DNA of 64,000 bases from JAWWOL01 sp963797535. Lineage in GTDB: Bacteria > Actinomycetota > Actinomycetes > JAWWOL01. Each line of letters begins with the position of its first letter. Position 1 is the stretch's first letter. This document shows positions 17,323 to 26,447 of the stretch, in pieces. Where the stretch lies: positions 434,001 to 498,000 of the forward strand of contig CAWCPQ010000001.1 in assembly GCA_963797535.1 (NCBI GenBank). The letters run 5' to 3'. The notes under the pieces were generated by a model. The model was not told the origin of the DNA and searched no databases. It was given only the letters and a program-made list of their open reading frames with translations. The position numbers were made by a program, and so were the translations under genes.

Positions 17323-19004
17323 CCACGTTCAGCTTGCCGGGAGCCGCTGCCAACAACCGGGTGCACAAGAAGCCGGGCAGTCTGCTCGTCCGCTGGATGA
17401 CGACGACTGACCACAAGCTGATCGGTTCCGCCTACCTGATCACGTCGTTCATCTGGTTCCTGTTCGCCGGCATCCTGGCCGAGCTGATGCGCACCGAGCT
17501 GGCGCGCCCCGGCCTGCAGTTCCTGTCGAACGAGCAGTACAACCAGCTGTTCACCATGCATGGCGCGATCATGCTGCTGCTGTTCGCCACCCCGCTGGCG
17601 TTCGGCTTCGCCAACTGGATCATGCCGCTGCAGATCGGCGCCCCCGACGTCGCGTTCCCGCGGCTCAACGCGTTCTCGTACTGGCTGTTCCTGTTCGGTG
17701 GCTTGACCGCCGGAGCCGGCTTCCTCACCCCGGACGGCGCCGCTGACTTCGGCTGGTTCGCCTACGCACCGCTGAACAGCAAGATCAATTCGCCGAGCGT
17801 CGGCTGCGACCTGTGGATCTGGGGCCTGATCATCGCGGGCTTCGGCACGATCCTCACCGCGGTCAACATGATCGCGACGATCATCTGCCTGCGGGCTCCC
17901 GGCATGACGATGTTCCGGATGCCGATCTTCACCTGGAACATCCTGATGACCAGCGTGCTCGTCCTGCTGGCCTTCCCGGTGCTGTCTGCCGCCTTGTTAG
18001 CCCTCGAGGCCGACCGGACGCTCGGGGCGCACGTCTTCGACGCGGCCAACGGCGGAGCCCTGCTCTGGCAACATCTGTTCTGGTTCTTCGGCCACCCCGA
18101 GGTCTACATCGTGGCGCTGCCGTTCTTCGGCATCATCACCGAGATCCTTCCGGTGTTCAGCCGCAAGCCGGTGTTCGGCTACAAGGGCCTCGTGTTCGCG
18201 ACCATCGCGATCTCCGGGTTGTCGATGACGGTGTGGGCCCACCACATGTTCGCCACCGGCGCCGTGCTCCTGCCGTTCTTCTCCTTCCTGTCCTTCCTGA
18301 TCGCGGTGCCCACCGGTGTGAAGTTCTTCAACTGGATCGGCACGATGTGGGGCGGGCAGCTGACCTTTGACACGCCCATGCTCTGGGCGGTCGGCTTCCT
18401 CACGACGTTCCTGTTCGGTGGACTGACCGGCATCCTGCTGGCTTCGCCGCCGATTGACTTCCACGTGACCGACACCTACTTCGTCGTCGCGCACTTCCAC
18501 TACGTGCTGTTCGGCACGGTGGTGTTCGCGATGTTCGGCGGCTTCTACTTCTGGTGGCCCAAGTTCACCGGCCGGATGCTCGACGAGCGGCTGGGCAAGC
18601 TGCACTTCTGGCTGCTGTTCTACGGCTTCCACACGACCTTCCTGGTGCAGCACTGGCTCGGCGTCGAGGGCATGGCCCGCCGCTATGCGGACTACTCGCC
18701 GCTGGACGGGTTCACGACGTTGAACACCGTGTCGACGATCGGCGCCTACATCCTGGCGCTGTCCACCTTCCCGTTCCTGTGGAACGTCTGGCGCGGTTAC
18801 CGCGGGCTCAACCCGCTCGCGATCGGCGACGACCCGTGGGGCTACGGCAACTCCCTCGAGTGGGCGACCAGCTGCCCGCCGCCGAGGCACAACTTCGTCG
18901 CCCTGCCGCGGATCCGTTCCGAGCGGCCGGCCTTCGACCTGCACCATCCGCACGCTGCCGGTCATCCTGACTTCCACGCGACGCCGGAGCTGGAGACCAC
19001 ATGA
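17319..19004 (+). CDS. ctaD: Cytochrome c oxidase subunit I
   Basis: 561 aa, about 12 membrane helices. Catalytic subunit of the aa3 oxidase. Visible: MHGAIMLLLF (haem a ligand His), FGHPEVYIVALPFFG (CuB His cross-linked to Tyr and proton-channel Glu), VWAHHMFATG (two CuB ligands), VAHFHYVLFG (haem a3 and haem a ligands). The GTG at 17319 overlaps ctaC, and the stop overlaps ctaF by ATGA, so all three are coupled. Confidence 0.97.
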   Translation: MTTFSLPGAAANNRVHKKPGSLLVRWMTTTDHKLIGSAYLITSFIWFLFAGILAELMRTELARPGLQFLSNEQYNQLFTMHGAIMLLLFATPLAFGFANWIMPLQIGAPDVAFPRLNAFSYWLFLFGGLTAGAGFLTPDGAADFGWFAYAPLNSKINSPSVGCDLWIWGLIIAGFGTILTAVNMIATIICLRAPGMTMFRMPIFTWNILMTSVLVLLAFPVLSAALLALEADRTLGAHVFDAANGGALLWQHLFWFFGHPEVYIVALPFFGIITEILPVFSRKPVFGYKGLVFATIAISGLSMTVWAHHMFATGAVLLPFFSFLSFLIAVPTGVKFFNWIGTMWGGQLTFDTPMLWAVGFLTTFLFGGLTGILLASPPIDFHVTDTYFVVAHFHYVLFGTVVFAMFGGFYFWWPKFTGRMLDERLGKLHFWLLFYGFHTTFLVQHWLGVEGMARRYADYSPLDGFTTLNTVSTIGAYILALSTFPFLWNVWRGYRGLNPLAIGDDPWGYGNSLEWATSCPPPRHNFVALPRIRSERPAFDLHHPHAAGHPDFHATPELETT

Positions 19005-19393
19005 AGATCGAGGGCTACCTCTTCGCGTTCCTCGCCGCTTTCCTGTTCATCGTCGGCGCGGGCTACCTCCTGTGGTCAGGGGACTGGACCGGCGGTACGG
19101 CCCTGCTCTTCGCCGGCGGCATGGGCACCATCCTCGGCACCTACCTGCTGTTCACCGCGAGCCGCATGGAGCCGCGTCCGGAGGACCGGCTCGACGCACA
19201 GGTCGACGAGGGTTCCGGCGAGATCGGTTTCTTCAGCCCGCACAGCTGGTGGCCGCTGGCCCTGGCAGCCGGGGCAGCCCTGGTCAGTCTGGGTGCCATC
19301 ATCGGGATCTGGCTGCTGATCGTGGGCGCTGTGTGCAGCCTGGTCGCGGTCACCGGCCTGGTCATGGAGTACTACGTCGACACCGACGCCTGA
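19001..19393 (+). CDS. ctaF: Cytochrome c oxidase subunit IV, actinobacterial type
   Basis: 130 aa with four hydrophobic segments and the short soluble loop EPRPEDRLDAQVDEGSGEIG, followed by FFSPHSWWPL, typical of the small actinobacterial CtaF. It stabilises the aa3 oxidase within the bc1-aa3 supercomplex. Coupled to ctaD by an ATGA overlap. Only 6 bp separate its stop from the convergent DUF1345 gene. Confidence 0.93.
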   Translation: MKIEGYLFAFLAAFLFIVGAGYLLWSGDWTGGTALLFAGGMGTILGTYLLFTASRMEPRPEDRLDAQVDEGSGEIGFFSPHSWWPLALAAGAALVSLGAIIGIWLLIVGAVCSLVAVTGLVMEYYVDTDA

Positions 19394-19399
19394 CCCGCG

Positions 19400-20068
19400 C
19401 TAGTTGCCGAGACCCGCGACGAGGTTGATGGTCGCGGCGATGATGACGGCGCCGAACACGTACGAGATCAGGGCGTGGCGCAAGGCGGTCCTGCGCATGA
19501 CGGCGCTCTGCAGGTCGGTGTCCGCGACCTGGAAGGTCATCCCCACGGTGAACGCTACGTAGGCGAAGTCGGCGTACATCGGGTCGTCATCGTTCTTGAA
19601 GTCGATCCCGCCCAGCGGCACGGAGTAGTAGATCCTGGCGTAGCGGGTGGCGAAGATGCTGTGCACCAACGTCCACGACACCATGATGCTGGCCACGGCG
19701 AGCCCGACCATCAGACCTCGGGTGTTGCTCCTGTCCCTGCCACCGAGGATGACCAGGGCGACCGCGAGCACGCTGGCGATCGACGCGCCGACCAGGATCA
19801 GGTCGGTCATCCGCCGGGACGAGTCCTCGCGGACGGCGTGAGCCTTGGTCTGTGCGGCGTCCATCGGCCAGATGGTTGGCCACAGCCAGAGCAGCACGAT
19901 CAGGGCTGTGACGTCCCAGCCGAGGATCAGGCCGAAGCGCCAGCTGAAGGGGATCGAGACGAGGACGCCCACGAGGACGCCGGCAGGAGCGGCTACGAGC
20001 AGCCGGGTTCGGGCGCTCGTCCCGACTGCTCGGCTAGTCGTGGTGCGTCGGCTCGCGCGACTCGTCAT
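19400..20068 (-). CDS. DUF1345 membrane protein
   Basis: 222 aa with about five hydrophobic segments. It contains YADFAYVAFTVGMTFQVADTDLQ, a signature stretch of DUF1345 (ion-channel-like membrane proteins of unknown role), here broken by description only: Asp-Phe-Ala-Tyr near 155 and Asp-Thr-Asp near 172. The ATG at 20068 (or GTG 20074) lies inside the last codons of qcrB, so it appears to be the last gene of the ctaE-qcrCAB operon. There is no known role in respiration. Confidence 0.8.
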   Translation of the reverse strand: MTSRASRRTTTSRAVGTSARTRLLVAAPAGVLVGVLVSIPFSWRFGLILGWDVTALIVLLWLWPTIWPMDAAQTKAHAVREDSSRRMTDLILVGASIASVLAVALVILGGRDRSNTRGLMVGLAVASIMVSWTLVHSIFATRYARIYYSVPLGGIDFKNDDDPMYADFAYVAFTVGMTFQVADTDLQSAVMRRTALRHALISYVFGAVIIAATINLVAGLGN

Positions 20069-21656
20069 CGTCACGGAGCACAGGCTCGGCCTCTTCCTCG
20101 GTGTAGAAGAAGTCGGCCAGCCGGTTTCGCCTGCCGGTGCTGATGGCGGCTCGGCTGGGCGCAGCCGCGACGGTCTCGGCCTCGGGTGGGTTGTTGCGGT
20201 CCGGGTCGAGGATGTCCATGCGGCGCTGGGTCAGCTCCTGGTGGACCTCGATGAACTCGCCGTGCGGGAGCCGCTTGATCGTGCCGCTCTCGGCGCCGTG
20301 GTGCAGGTCATCAGCGTCCTTCTGCTGGAGTCCGAAGCAGATCCGTTTGGTGACGTAGTAGGCGATCGGCGGCCCGAGGAGCAGGCCGGCCCGGAATGCA
20401 TAGGTCGTGTAGTAGAGCGAGATGTGGAAGGTCTTGGCGATGATGTCGTTGCCGCCCGCGAACAGCAGGAAGGCGTAGAAGACCAGCGCCATCATGCCCG
20501 CGCCGGTGCGAATCGGGTTGTCCCGCGGCCGGTCCAGCAGGTGGTGGTAGCCGTAGTCGTGGGTGACGAACCGTTTCTCCAGCCACGGCCACAGTGCCAG
20601 CAGGGTGAACATGATGCCGGGCAGGATGACGCCGGGCAGCAGCAAGTTGATCGGAATGGTAAAGGTACTGGCGATCGTGACTTCCCAGCCCGGAGTCAGA
20701 CGGAGCGCGCCGTCGAGCATGCCGAGGTAGAAGTCCGGCTGGGTGCCGGCACTGACTTGCGCCGGGTCGTACGGGCCCCAGTACCAGATCGGGTTGATCT
20801 GCACCCACGCGGCGAGGGCCGCGACGACGGCGAAGACCAGGAAGAAGAAGCCGCCACCCTTGGCCGCGTAGGTCGGGAACAGCTTGGAGCCGACCACGTT
20901 GGTCTCGGTCTTGCCCTTGCCGGGGAACTGCGTGTGCTTCTGGACCCACAAGATCAACATGTGCACGGTGATCAGGGCAAGGATCAGCCCCGGCAGCAGC
21001 AAGATGTGGACGGTGTAGAGCCGGGACAGGAACCCGTGGCCGGGGAACTCGCCGCCCCAGAGGAAGAACGCCAGCCAGCTGCCAATCACCGGGATCGACA
21101 GCAGGATCGAGTAGCCGATCCGCAGGCCGGTGCCGGAGAACAGGTCGTCCGGCAGGGAGTAGCCGGCGAAGCCCTCGAGCAGCCCGAGGGTGAGCAGCCC
21201 GACACCGATCAGCCAGTTGATCTCACGCGGCTTGCGGAACGCGCCGGTGAAGAACACCCGGCACAGGTGGACCACGATGCTGACCAGGAACAGTAGGGCT
21301 GCCCAGTGGTGGATCTGCCGCATCAGCAGGCCACCGCGGACATCGAAGCTCAGGTTGAGGGTCGAGGCGTAGGCCTCGGACATCGGCAACCCGTTCAGCG
21401 GCGCGTAGTGGCCGTTGTAGATGACCTCGTGGTCGCTCGGGTTGAAGAACAGCGTGAGGAACGTGCCGGACAGCAGCAAGATGATGAACGAGTAGAGGGC
21501 GATCTCGCCGAGCATGAACGACCAGTGGTCCGGAAAGACCTTGTTCAGGCTGCGTCGGACGAAGTTGGACGAGCTCAACCGGTCGTCGACGAACGCGAAC
21601 CCGGCCTTGCCGGCCTCGGCGGCCGGATTGACCTGCGCTTTCTTGGTCGTGCTCAT
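20034..21656 (-). CDS. qcrB: Cytochrome bc1 complex cytochrome b subunit
   Basis: 540 aa. It oxidises menaquinol and carries two b haems. Eight or more membrane helices; haem ligand region MRQIHHWAALLFLVSIVVH, plus LYTVHILLLPG and a later TVHMLILWVQKH. GFAGYSLPDD and NPIWYWGPYDPAQVS belong to the quinol sites. The long soluble C-terminus (about 430-540) is typical of actinobacterial QcrB. Its ATG overlaps the qcrA stop by 4 bp. Confidence 0.96.
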   Translation of the reverse strand: MSTTKKAQVNPAAEAGKAGFAFVDDRLSSSNFVRRSLNKVFPDHWSFMLGEIALYSFIILLLSGTFLTLFFNPSDHEVIYNGHYAPLNGLPMSEAYASTLNLSFDVRGGLLMRQIHHWAALLFLVSIVVHLCRVFFTGAFRKPREINWLIGVGLLTLGLLEGFAGYSLPDDLFSGTGLRIGYSILLSIPVIGSWLAFFLWGGEFPGHGFLSRLYTVHILLLPGLILALITVHMLILWVQKHTQFPGKGKTETNVVGSKLFPTYAAKGGGFFFLVFAVVAALAAWVQINPIWYWGPYDPAQVSAGTQPDFYLGMLDGALRLTPGWEVTIASTFTIPINLLLPGVILPGIMFTLLALWPWLEKRFVTHDYGYHHLLDRPRDNPIRTGAGMMALVFYAFLLFAGGNDIIAKTFHISLYYTTYAFRAGLLLGPPIAYYVTKRICFGLQQKDADDLHHGAESGTIKRLPHGEFIEVHQELTQRRMDILDPDRNNPPEAETVAAAPSRAAISTGRRNRLADFFYTEEEAEPVLRDDDESREPTHHD

Positions 21657-22897
21657 CCGCGCTCCCAGAAGGACGGTCCGACGGGCTCATGGAACGCTGA
21701 CTTGGCTCGCAGGAAACCCTCGTCATCAACATAAATCGGCAGGACCGGGAGCGCACGCGCAGCGGGGCCGAACAGCACCTTGCCGCTGTCGGCTGCGTCG
21801 AACGTCGACTGGTGGCATGGGCACAGGAAGTGGTGTCGCTGCTCCTCGTACAGGCTGACCGGACAACCGGCGTGGGTGCAGATCTTGGAGTAGGCGATGA
21901 TCCCGTCCACGACCTCGTCCGGCCCGAAGGCAGCCATGTTGATGTCTTCGAGGTTGAGCCGGATGACCATGACCGAGGAGTCGGCCGACGAGTCCGGGTG
22001 ACCCTCGGGCAGCACCGTGATCAGTGAGCCCACGCCGATATCGGCTTGGTTGACCGGCTGCTTGCCGACGATGTCGACGAGGTGCTGGCCGGCCTTCCAG
22101 GCGGTCACGCCGAGCAGGTTGACCCGCTCCGGGCCGGTGAAGGGGGAGGGGCCGAGGTCGCGGAACAGGAACAGCGCGGGTACGGCAAGGGCGCCCATCG
22201 ACAGCCCCATCGTGCCCAGCAGCATCTTGCGCCGGGTGGCGCCGCTCTCCTCGACGCCGACCAGCCAGTCGGCGCTGAGCGCCGCCTTGTCCTCGTCGGT
22301 CGAGTTGTCCGGGTGCCGCTCCTGGACCGCCGGCTCGTGCGGCATGATGCCCTTGGCCCAGACGATGGCCGCGGCACCGACGAGCAGCAGGGCGCCGGCC
22401 AGGGTGCTGCCGAGCGCGATGTTCAGCGCCGTCGGGTGGTCGTGGATGTTGATCCAGAGGTAGCTGGCGCAAAAGCCCAGCACGCAGACGATCGAGAGCA
22501 GGAACATCGCCGAGGCGACCCACTCGGTGATCTTCTCCTTGCGGACCACCTCCTCCGGCGTCGGCACGTGGTGCACCGGCTCGATGGCCGGCCTCAGCGG
22601 CTCGTGGTCCTCGTGCTGCGGGTCGTTGTGCGAGTCGTGGGTGGCGGCCCCGTAGGTCGCCCTGCCCTCACGCTCGGCGGCCTCGCGGTCGTGCACCACC
22701 TGCGCCTCCGTGTGAGCGATCGCGTCGGCCTCGGCCTGGTTCTGTGCCCTGCTGCGGCCGTTGCCTGCCGCCTTGAGCCGTTGTACGAGGGATCCCTGAT
22801 CCTGCCAGGCAGTCCTGGCTTCGCCCTTGGGCGGCTGGCCCTTGGGGTGCGGCGACTCGGTCGCGCTGCCCTCGTCGGGGGTGGTCTCGTCGCTCAT
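21653..22897 (-). CDS. qcrA: Rieske iron-sulfur subunit of the bc1 complex
   Basis: 414 aa. An extended charged N-terminus (1-120), then three membrane helices instead of one, as in other actinobacterial Rieske proteins, then the [2Fe-2S] domain with CTHAGCPVS and CPCHQSTFD. The ATG at 22897 overlaps the qcrC stop (ATGA). It transfers electrons from menaquinol to the diheme QcrC. Confidence 0.95.
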   Translation of the reverse strand: MSDETTPDEGSATESPHPKGQPPKGEARTAWQDQGSLVQRLKAAGNGRSRAQNQAEADAIAHTEAQVVHDREAAEREGRATYGAATHDSHNDPQHEDHEPLRPAIEPVHHVPTPEEVVRKEKITEWVASAMFLLSIVCVLGFCASYLWINIHDHPTALNIALGSTLAGALLLVGAAAIVWAKGIMPHEPAVQERHPDNSTDEDKAALSADWLVGVEESGATRRKMLLGTMGLSMGALAVPALFLFRDLGPSPFTGPERVNLLGVTAWKAGQHLVDIVGKQPVNQADIGVGSLITVLPEGHPDSSADSSVMVIRLNLEDINMAAFGPDEVVDGIIAYSKICTHAGCPVSLYEEQRHHFLCPCHQSTFDAADSGKVLFGPAARALPVLPIYVDDEGFLRAKSAFHEPVGPSFWERG

Positions 22898-23688
22898 CGA
22901 CGCGCGCCGATCCACAACGTGAACACCACGCACGCGCCGATGCCGATCGTCCAGGCAACCAGGCCCTCGGGCACCGGGCCGATCTTGCCGATCGGGTGAC
23001 CGCCGGCGTCGAGACCGTTCTTGGTGATGCTCTCGACGTAGGCGGTGATGGCCAGCTGCTGGTTGATCGGCAGCTCGTTGAACTTCGGCATCTGCTCCGG
23101 GCCCGTGTGCATGGCCTCCATGACCTGCACGGGCGTGGCCTGGGCGAGGTCGGGTGCGTAGCCGCCGCCGGAGATGGCGCCGCCGCCGCCCGAGGCACCG
23201 TGACACTGGGCGCAGTTGTAACGGAACAGCTGGCCACCCAGGGCGAGGTCGGCTGCGGCGAGGTCCTGGGCCGTGACGTGCGGCACCTGCGGGCCACCGG
23301 GGTCGAGCGAGTCGACGAAGGCCGCCAGCTGGGCGATCTGCTCCTCGGTGTAGATCGGGGGCTTGCGCTCTGCCTGCGAGTCGAGCGTTGCCAGCGGCAT
23401 CCGGCCGGTGGACACCTGGAAGTCGACCGCCGCGGGGCCGACACCGATCAGGGACGGCGCCTGGCGTCCGCCCTGACCCTGCAGGCCGTGGCAGGCGGAG
23501 CAGCCCTGGAGGAACAGGTTGCGGCCGGCGATGATCTGCTGCTGGGTGTAGACCGGGTCGGCTGCCCGCCCGCTCGGCGCCAGGGCTGCGTACAGCGCAC
23601 CCAGCATCGTCAGTGCGATCGCGAGGGTGAGGACACCGGCCATCCGGGACCTCGCGCTGCGGCGAGCGGGTGCGGGGAGGGAGTTCAC
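22894..23688 (-). CDS. qcrC: Diheme cytochrome c subunit of the bc1 complex
   Basis: 264 aa. N-terminal signal-anchor at about 17-37, two haem c sites (GCSACHGLQGQGG and NCAQCHGASGGGG), and a C-terminal membrane helix (VAWTIGIGACVVFTLWIG). It passes electrons directly to CtaC, replacing a soluble cytochrome c. The GTG at 23688 has AAGGCG upstream. Second gene of the operon, 26 bp after ctaE. Confidence 0.96.
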   Translation of the reverse strand: MNSLPAPARRSARSRMAGVLTLAIALTMLGALYAALAPSGRAADPVYTQQQIIAGRNLFLQGCSACHGLQGQGGRQAPSLIGVGPAAVDFQVSTGRMPLATLDSQAERKPPIYTEEQIAQLAAFVDSLDPGGPQVPHVTAQDLAAADLALGGQLFRYNCAQCHGASGGGGAISGGGYAPDLAQATPVQVMEAMHTGPEQMPKFNELPINQQLAITAYVESITKNGLDAGGHPIGKIGPVPEGLVAWTIGIGACVVFTLWIGARR

Positions 23689-23714
23689 AAAGGTCGCCTT
23701 GGGCTCATGGGATC

Positions 23715-24350
23715 TCAATGAATCAGGTAGATGGTCGCGAACAGACCCACCCACACGATGTCGACGAAGTGCCAGTAGTAGGACACCACGATGGCGTAGG
23801 TGGCCTTGTCCGGTGTGAATTTCCCGTACGTCGTACGGGCGAGCACGAACAGGAACGCGACGAGTCCACCGATCACGTGCAAGCCGTGGAAGCCGGTGGT
23901 CAGGTAGTAGACCGAGCCGTAGGCATGGCTGGAGATGGAGAACTCGTTCTCGACGAAGTACTCGAAGCCCTGACCGGCCACGAAGACCGCGCCCATGAAG
24001 AAGGTCAGCAGGAACCAGAACCGCAGCTTGACCACGTCGCCCTTCTCAGCGGCGAACACGCCCCACTGGCAGGTGAACGAGGACAGGATCAGCACGGTGG
24101 TGAAGATGGCGGCCCAGCCCACGTTGAGGTGCACGGGGTGATTGATCTCGTGCCCGTTGATGGCCGCGGGGGGCCAGCCGGCCAAGTCGGTGCCCTTGTG
24201 CACGGCCCTGGTCGTGAAGTACATCGCGAACAGGGAGGCAAAGAACATCAGCTCAGAGGACAACCAGATGATTGTCCCCACGCTGACCATGTTCGGCCGG
24301 GTGAGTGATCCGTGCGAAGGGATCTTGTCGAGCGCGGATGCTGTCGCCAC
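23715..24350 (-). CDS. ctaE: Cytochrome c oxidase subunit III
   Basis: 211 aa with five to six membrane helices; family motifs GTIIWLSSELMFFASLFA, GFEYFVENEF and TTGFHGLHVIGG. Structural subunit of the aa3 oxidase. The GTG at 24350 is chosen because CATAAT lies 6 nt upstream, giving a leaderless transcript, and because homologues start near MATASALDKIP. First gene of the ctaE-qcrC-qcrA-qcrB operon, which converges with the ctaC-D-F operon. Confidence 0.94.
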   Translation of the reverse strand: MATASALDKIPSHGSLTRPNMVSVGTIIWLSSELMFFASLFAMYFTTRAVHKGTDLAGWPPAAINGHEINHPVHLNVGWAAIFTTVLILSSFTCQWGVFAAEKGDVVKLRFWFLLTFFMGAVFVAGQGFEYFVENEFSISSHAYGSVYYLTTGFHGLHVIGGLVAFLFVLARTTYGKFTPDKATYAIVVSYYWHFVDIVWVGLFATIYLIH

Positions 24351-24356
24351 TCGGCC

Positions 24357-24362
24357 ATTATG
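24357..24362 (-). promoter_or_regulatory. -10 box of the ctaE-qcrCAB operon
   Basis: CATAAT on the minus strand, 6 nt before the ctaE GTG, so the message would be leaderless. Confidence 0.5.
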
Positions 24363-24504
24363 GAGGTCGCTCCGGGACGGCACACGCCGGGGGCTCGCGA
24401 CGCGCGGGCAGACCCCGCTCGCAGGCGGGCCGGGAGCCGCTGGAACCCGGATTGAGTACGATCCCGTACGACAGGCAGCCCCGCCCGACCGCAGGAAGAG
24501 TGCC

Positions 24505-24927
24505 ATGCCCTCCGCCGCATCCGACACCCTCACCGTGCTGGTCTACAGCGACGACGCCGCGACCAGGGAAAAGGTGCGACTGAGCCTCGGCCGCCGCCCG
24601 GCTCCCGACATTGCCCGGCTGGAGTACGTCGAGTGCTCCACCGGCCGGGAGGTGGTGGACACCCTCGACGCCGGCGGCATAGACCTGGCCATCCTCGATG
24701 GTGAGGCCACACCCGAGGGCGGCATCGGGCTGAGCCGTCAGGTCAAGAACGAGCTCGCGGTCTGCCCGCCGATCCTGCTGCTGCTCGGCCGCCGGGACGA
24801 CCGGTGGCTGGCGCACTGGTCCCAGACCGACGCCGCCGTACCGCACCCGATCGACGCGATCGAGCTGGCCGAGGTCACGGCCGAGCTGCTGCGCCGGCTC
24901 GTGCCCGCGGCCACCGCCGCACGTTGA
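24505..24927 (+). CDS. Receiver-like (pseudo-receiver) protein
   Basis: 140 aa; the whole protein looks like one response-regulator receiver domain without output domain. The acidic pair is SDD at 15-17 and the presumed phosphate acceptor is Asp65 in LAILDGEATPEGG. The usual Lys before Pro near the end is replaced by His (VPHPID), so normal phosphotransfer switching is doubtful. The ATG at 24505 has AGGAAG 6 nt upstream; TACGAT at 24457-24462 is a likely -10. It opens a run with the zinc-ribbon gene and trpD. Function unknown. Confidence 0.7.
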   Translation: MPSAASDTLTVLVYSDDAATREKVRLSLGRRPAPDIARLEYVECSTGREVVDTLDAGGIDLAILDGEATPEGGIGLSRQVKNELAVCPPILLLLGRRDDRWLAHWSQTDAAVPHPIDAIELAEVTAELLRRLVPAATAAR

Positions 24928-24929
24928 AC

Positions 24930-25166
24930 GTGACCGCCTGGTGCGGGCGCTGCGGCGAGTCGTTCCCGCTGCTCGAGGTCGTTGACTCGGGCACTCCCGG
25001 TCATTGCCCCCGCTGCGGGGTCGCGTTTGCGCCGGACTACGCGGCGGTCATGGTCAGCGCCGTTCGCCAGGTGCTGGCCGCCGCCGCCGTTCTCGACCAG
25101 TCCGGTGGCCAGCTGCGCGACGTCGCCCCGCTGCTGCACATCGACCAGGCGAGCGTGCTGCCGTGA
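24930..25166 (+). CDS. Small zinc-ribbon protein
   Basis: 78 aa. WCGRCGESF and HCPRCGVAF give two CxxC pairs about 23 residues apart, a zinc ribbon; the second half is a helical stretch (VSAVRQVLAAAAVLDQ). GTG at 24930, two bases after the previous stop; a TTG at 24924 is an alternative. It overlaps trpD by 4 bp (GTGA). It could bind nucleic acid or protein; no known function. Confidence 0.68.
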   Translation: MTAWCGRCGESFPLLEVVDSGTPGHCPRCGVAFAPDYAAVMVSAVRQVLAAAAVLDQSGGQLRDVAPLLHIDQASVLP

Positions 25167-26236
25167 GCAGTACTTCCGCGGCCGCGGCCGCGGTGCCTGC
25201 GCCGAGCTGGCCGACGCTGCTCACCTCGTTGCTGCGCGGCGAGGACCTGGCACACGCTCAGACCGCCTGGGCGATGGAGCAGGTCATGAGCGACGAGGCG
25301 ACCTCTGCCCAGATCGCCGGCTTCGCGATCGCCTTGCGGGCCAAGGGAGAGACGCCCGAGGAGATCGAGGGCCTGGTCGAGGTGATGCTGCGTCATGCGG
25401 CGCCGCTGCGGGTCGACGTCCCCGCTGTCGACACCTGCGGCACGGGCGGCGACCGTGCCCACACCGTCAACATCTCGACGATGGCCGCCCTCGTCGTCGC
25501 CGGGGCAGGGGTCACCGTCGTCAAGCACGGCAACCGGGCGCAGTCGTCGTCGACGGGGTCGGCCGACGTGCTCGAGGAGCTCGGCGTCGCCGTCGACCTG
25601 CCGCCGGCCAAGGTGGCCGAGTGCATCCGTACCGCCGGTGTGGGCTTCTGCTTCGCGCCGATCTTTCACCCTGCCCTGCGCTTCGCCGGACCGACCAGAG
25701 GTCAGCTCGGCGTCCCCACGGTCTTCAACTTCCTCGGGCCGCTGACCAACCCGGCGCAGCCCGCTGCCCAGGCGGTCGGGGTCTACGACGCCCGGATGGC
25801 TCCGGTCATGGCGGCGGTCTTCGCCCGCAGGGGCATCTCGGCCCTGGTCTTCCGCGGTGACGACGGGCTCGACGAGCTGTCCACGGCGACCACGTCACGG
25901 GTCTGGCTGGTCCGGGACCGGCAGGTGCACGAGTCGGTGCTCAACCCGGTCGAGCTGGGCATCCCGCTGAGTGCGCCGGACGCGCTGCGCGGCGGTGACC
26001 GGGCGTTCAACGCTGATGCTGTACGGGCCCTGTTGGACGGCCGGCATGGTCCCGTACGCGATGCCGTGCTGCTCAACGCGGCCGCGGCGCTGGTCGCCGC
26101 AGCACCGGGCGAGGCCAGTCTGGACCGGCAGCTGATCGCCGGCATCGCAGCGGCTGCACAGGCACTCGACTCCGGTGCGGCGGCGGCGGCGCTCGAGCGC
26201 TGGGTGAGCACCAGCAGGGCACTCGTCGCCGACTAG
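25163..26236 (+). CDS. trpD: Anthranilate phosphoribosyltransferase
   Basis: 357 aa. It joins anthranilate and PRPP in tryptophan synthesis. VDTCGTGGDRAHTVNIST is the PRPP-binding glycine loop; VVKHGNRAQSSSTGSADVLE and FNFLGPLTNP are also conserved. The GTG at 25163 is coupled to the zinc-ribbon gene. No other trp gene is in the window, so trpD is separated from the rest of the pathway. A perfect hairpin follows 25 bp after the stop. Confidence 0.95.
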   Translation: MSSTSAAAAAVPAPSWPTLLTSLLRGEDLAHAQTAWAMEQVMSDEATSAQIAGFAIALRAKGETPEEIEGLVEVMLRHAAPLRVDVPAVDTCGTGGDRAHTVNISTMAALVVAGAGVTVVKHGNRAQSSSTGSADVLEELGVAVDLPPAKVAECIRTAGVGFCFAPIFHPALRFAGPTRGQLGVPTVFNFLGPLTNPAQPAAQAVGVYDARMAPVMAAVFARRGISALVFRGDDGLDELSTATTSRVWLVRDRQVHESVLNPVELGIPLSAPDALRGGDRAFNADAVRALLDGRHGPVRDAVLLNAAAALVAAAPGEASLDRQLIAGIAAAAQALDSGAAAAALERWVSTSRALVAD

Positions 26237-26261
26237 GTCAGGCCTGGCACGCGGGCGCCCG

Positions 26262-26292
26262 ATCACCGGCGCTCCCCTGCGGCGCCGGTGAT
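26262..26292. terminator. Terminator hairpin after trpD
   Basis: Perfect 11-bp arms ATCACCGGCGC (26262-26272) and GCGCCGGTGAT (26282-26292) with a 9-nt loop. No U-run, as is usual in actinobacteria. Confidence 0.7.
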
Positions 26293-26311
26293 GGAGCGGC
26301 CGCTCCTGCTA

Positions 26312-26337
26312 TGTGCGCATAACTTTGAGTGCGCACA
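26312..26337. promoter_or_regulatory. Palindromic operator candidate upstream of the PadR gene
   Basis: TGTGCGCA (26312-26319), 10-nt spacer, TGCGCACA (26330-26337): perfect 8-bp inverted repeat in an otherwise gene-free 210-bp region, 110 bp before the PadR-type regulator. A likely site for autoregulation. Confidence 0.55.
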
Positions 26338-26447
26338 GTAACGCTGAGTCGCCTCCGCGACAAGGAACCCGTCGCCGGATCGAGGGTCCAGTGAATCGCC
26401 GGTGAGAGAGGATGCCGGAAATCGCTATGGAGGGTTACCGTGAGTGA

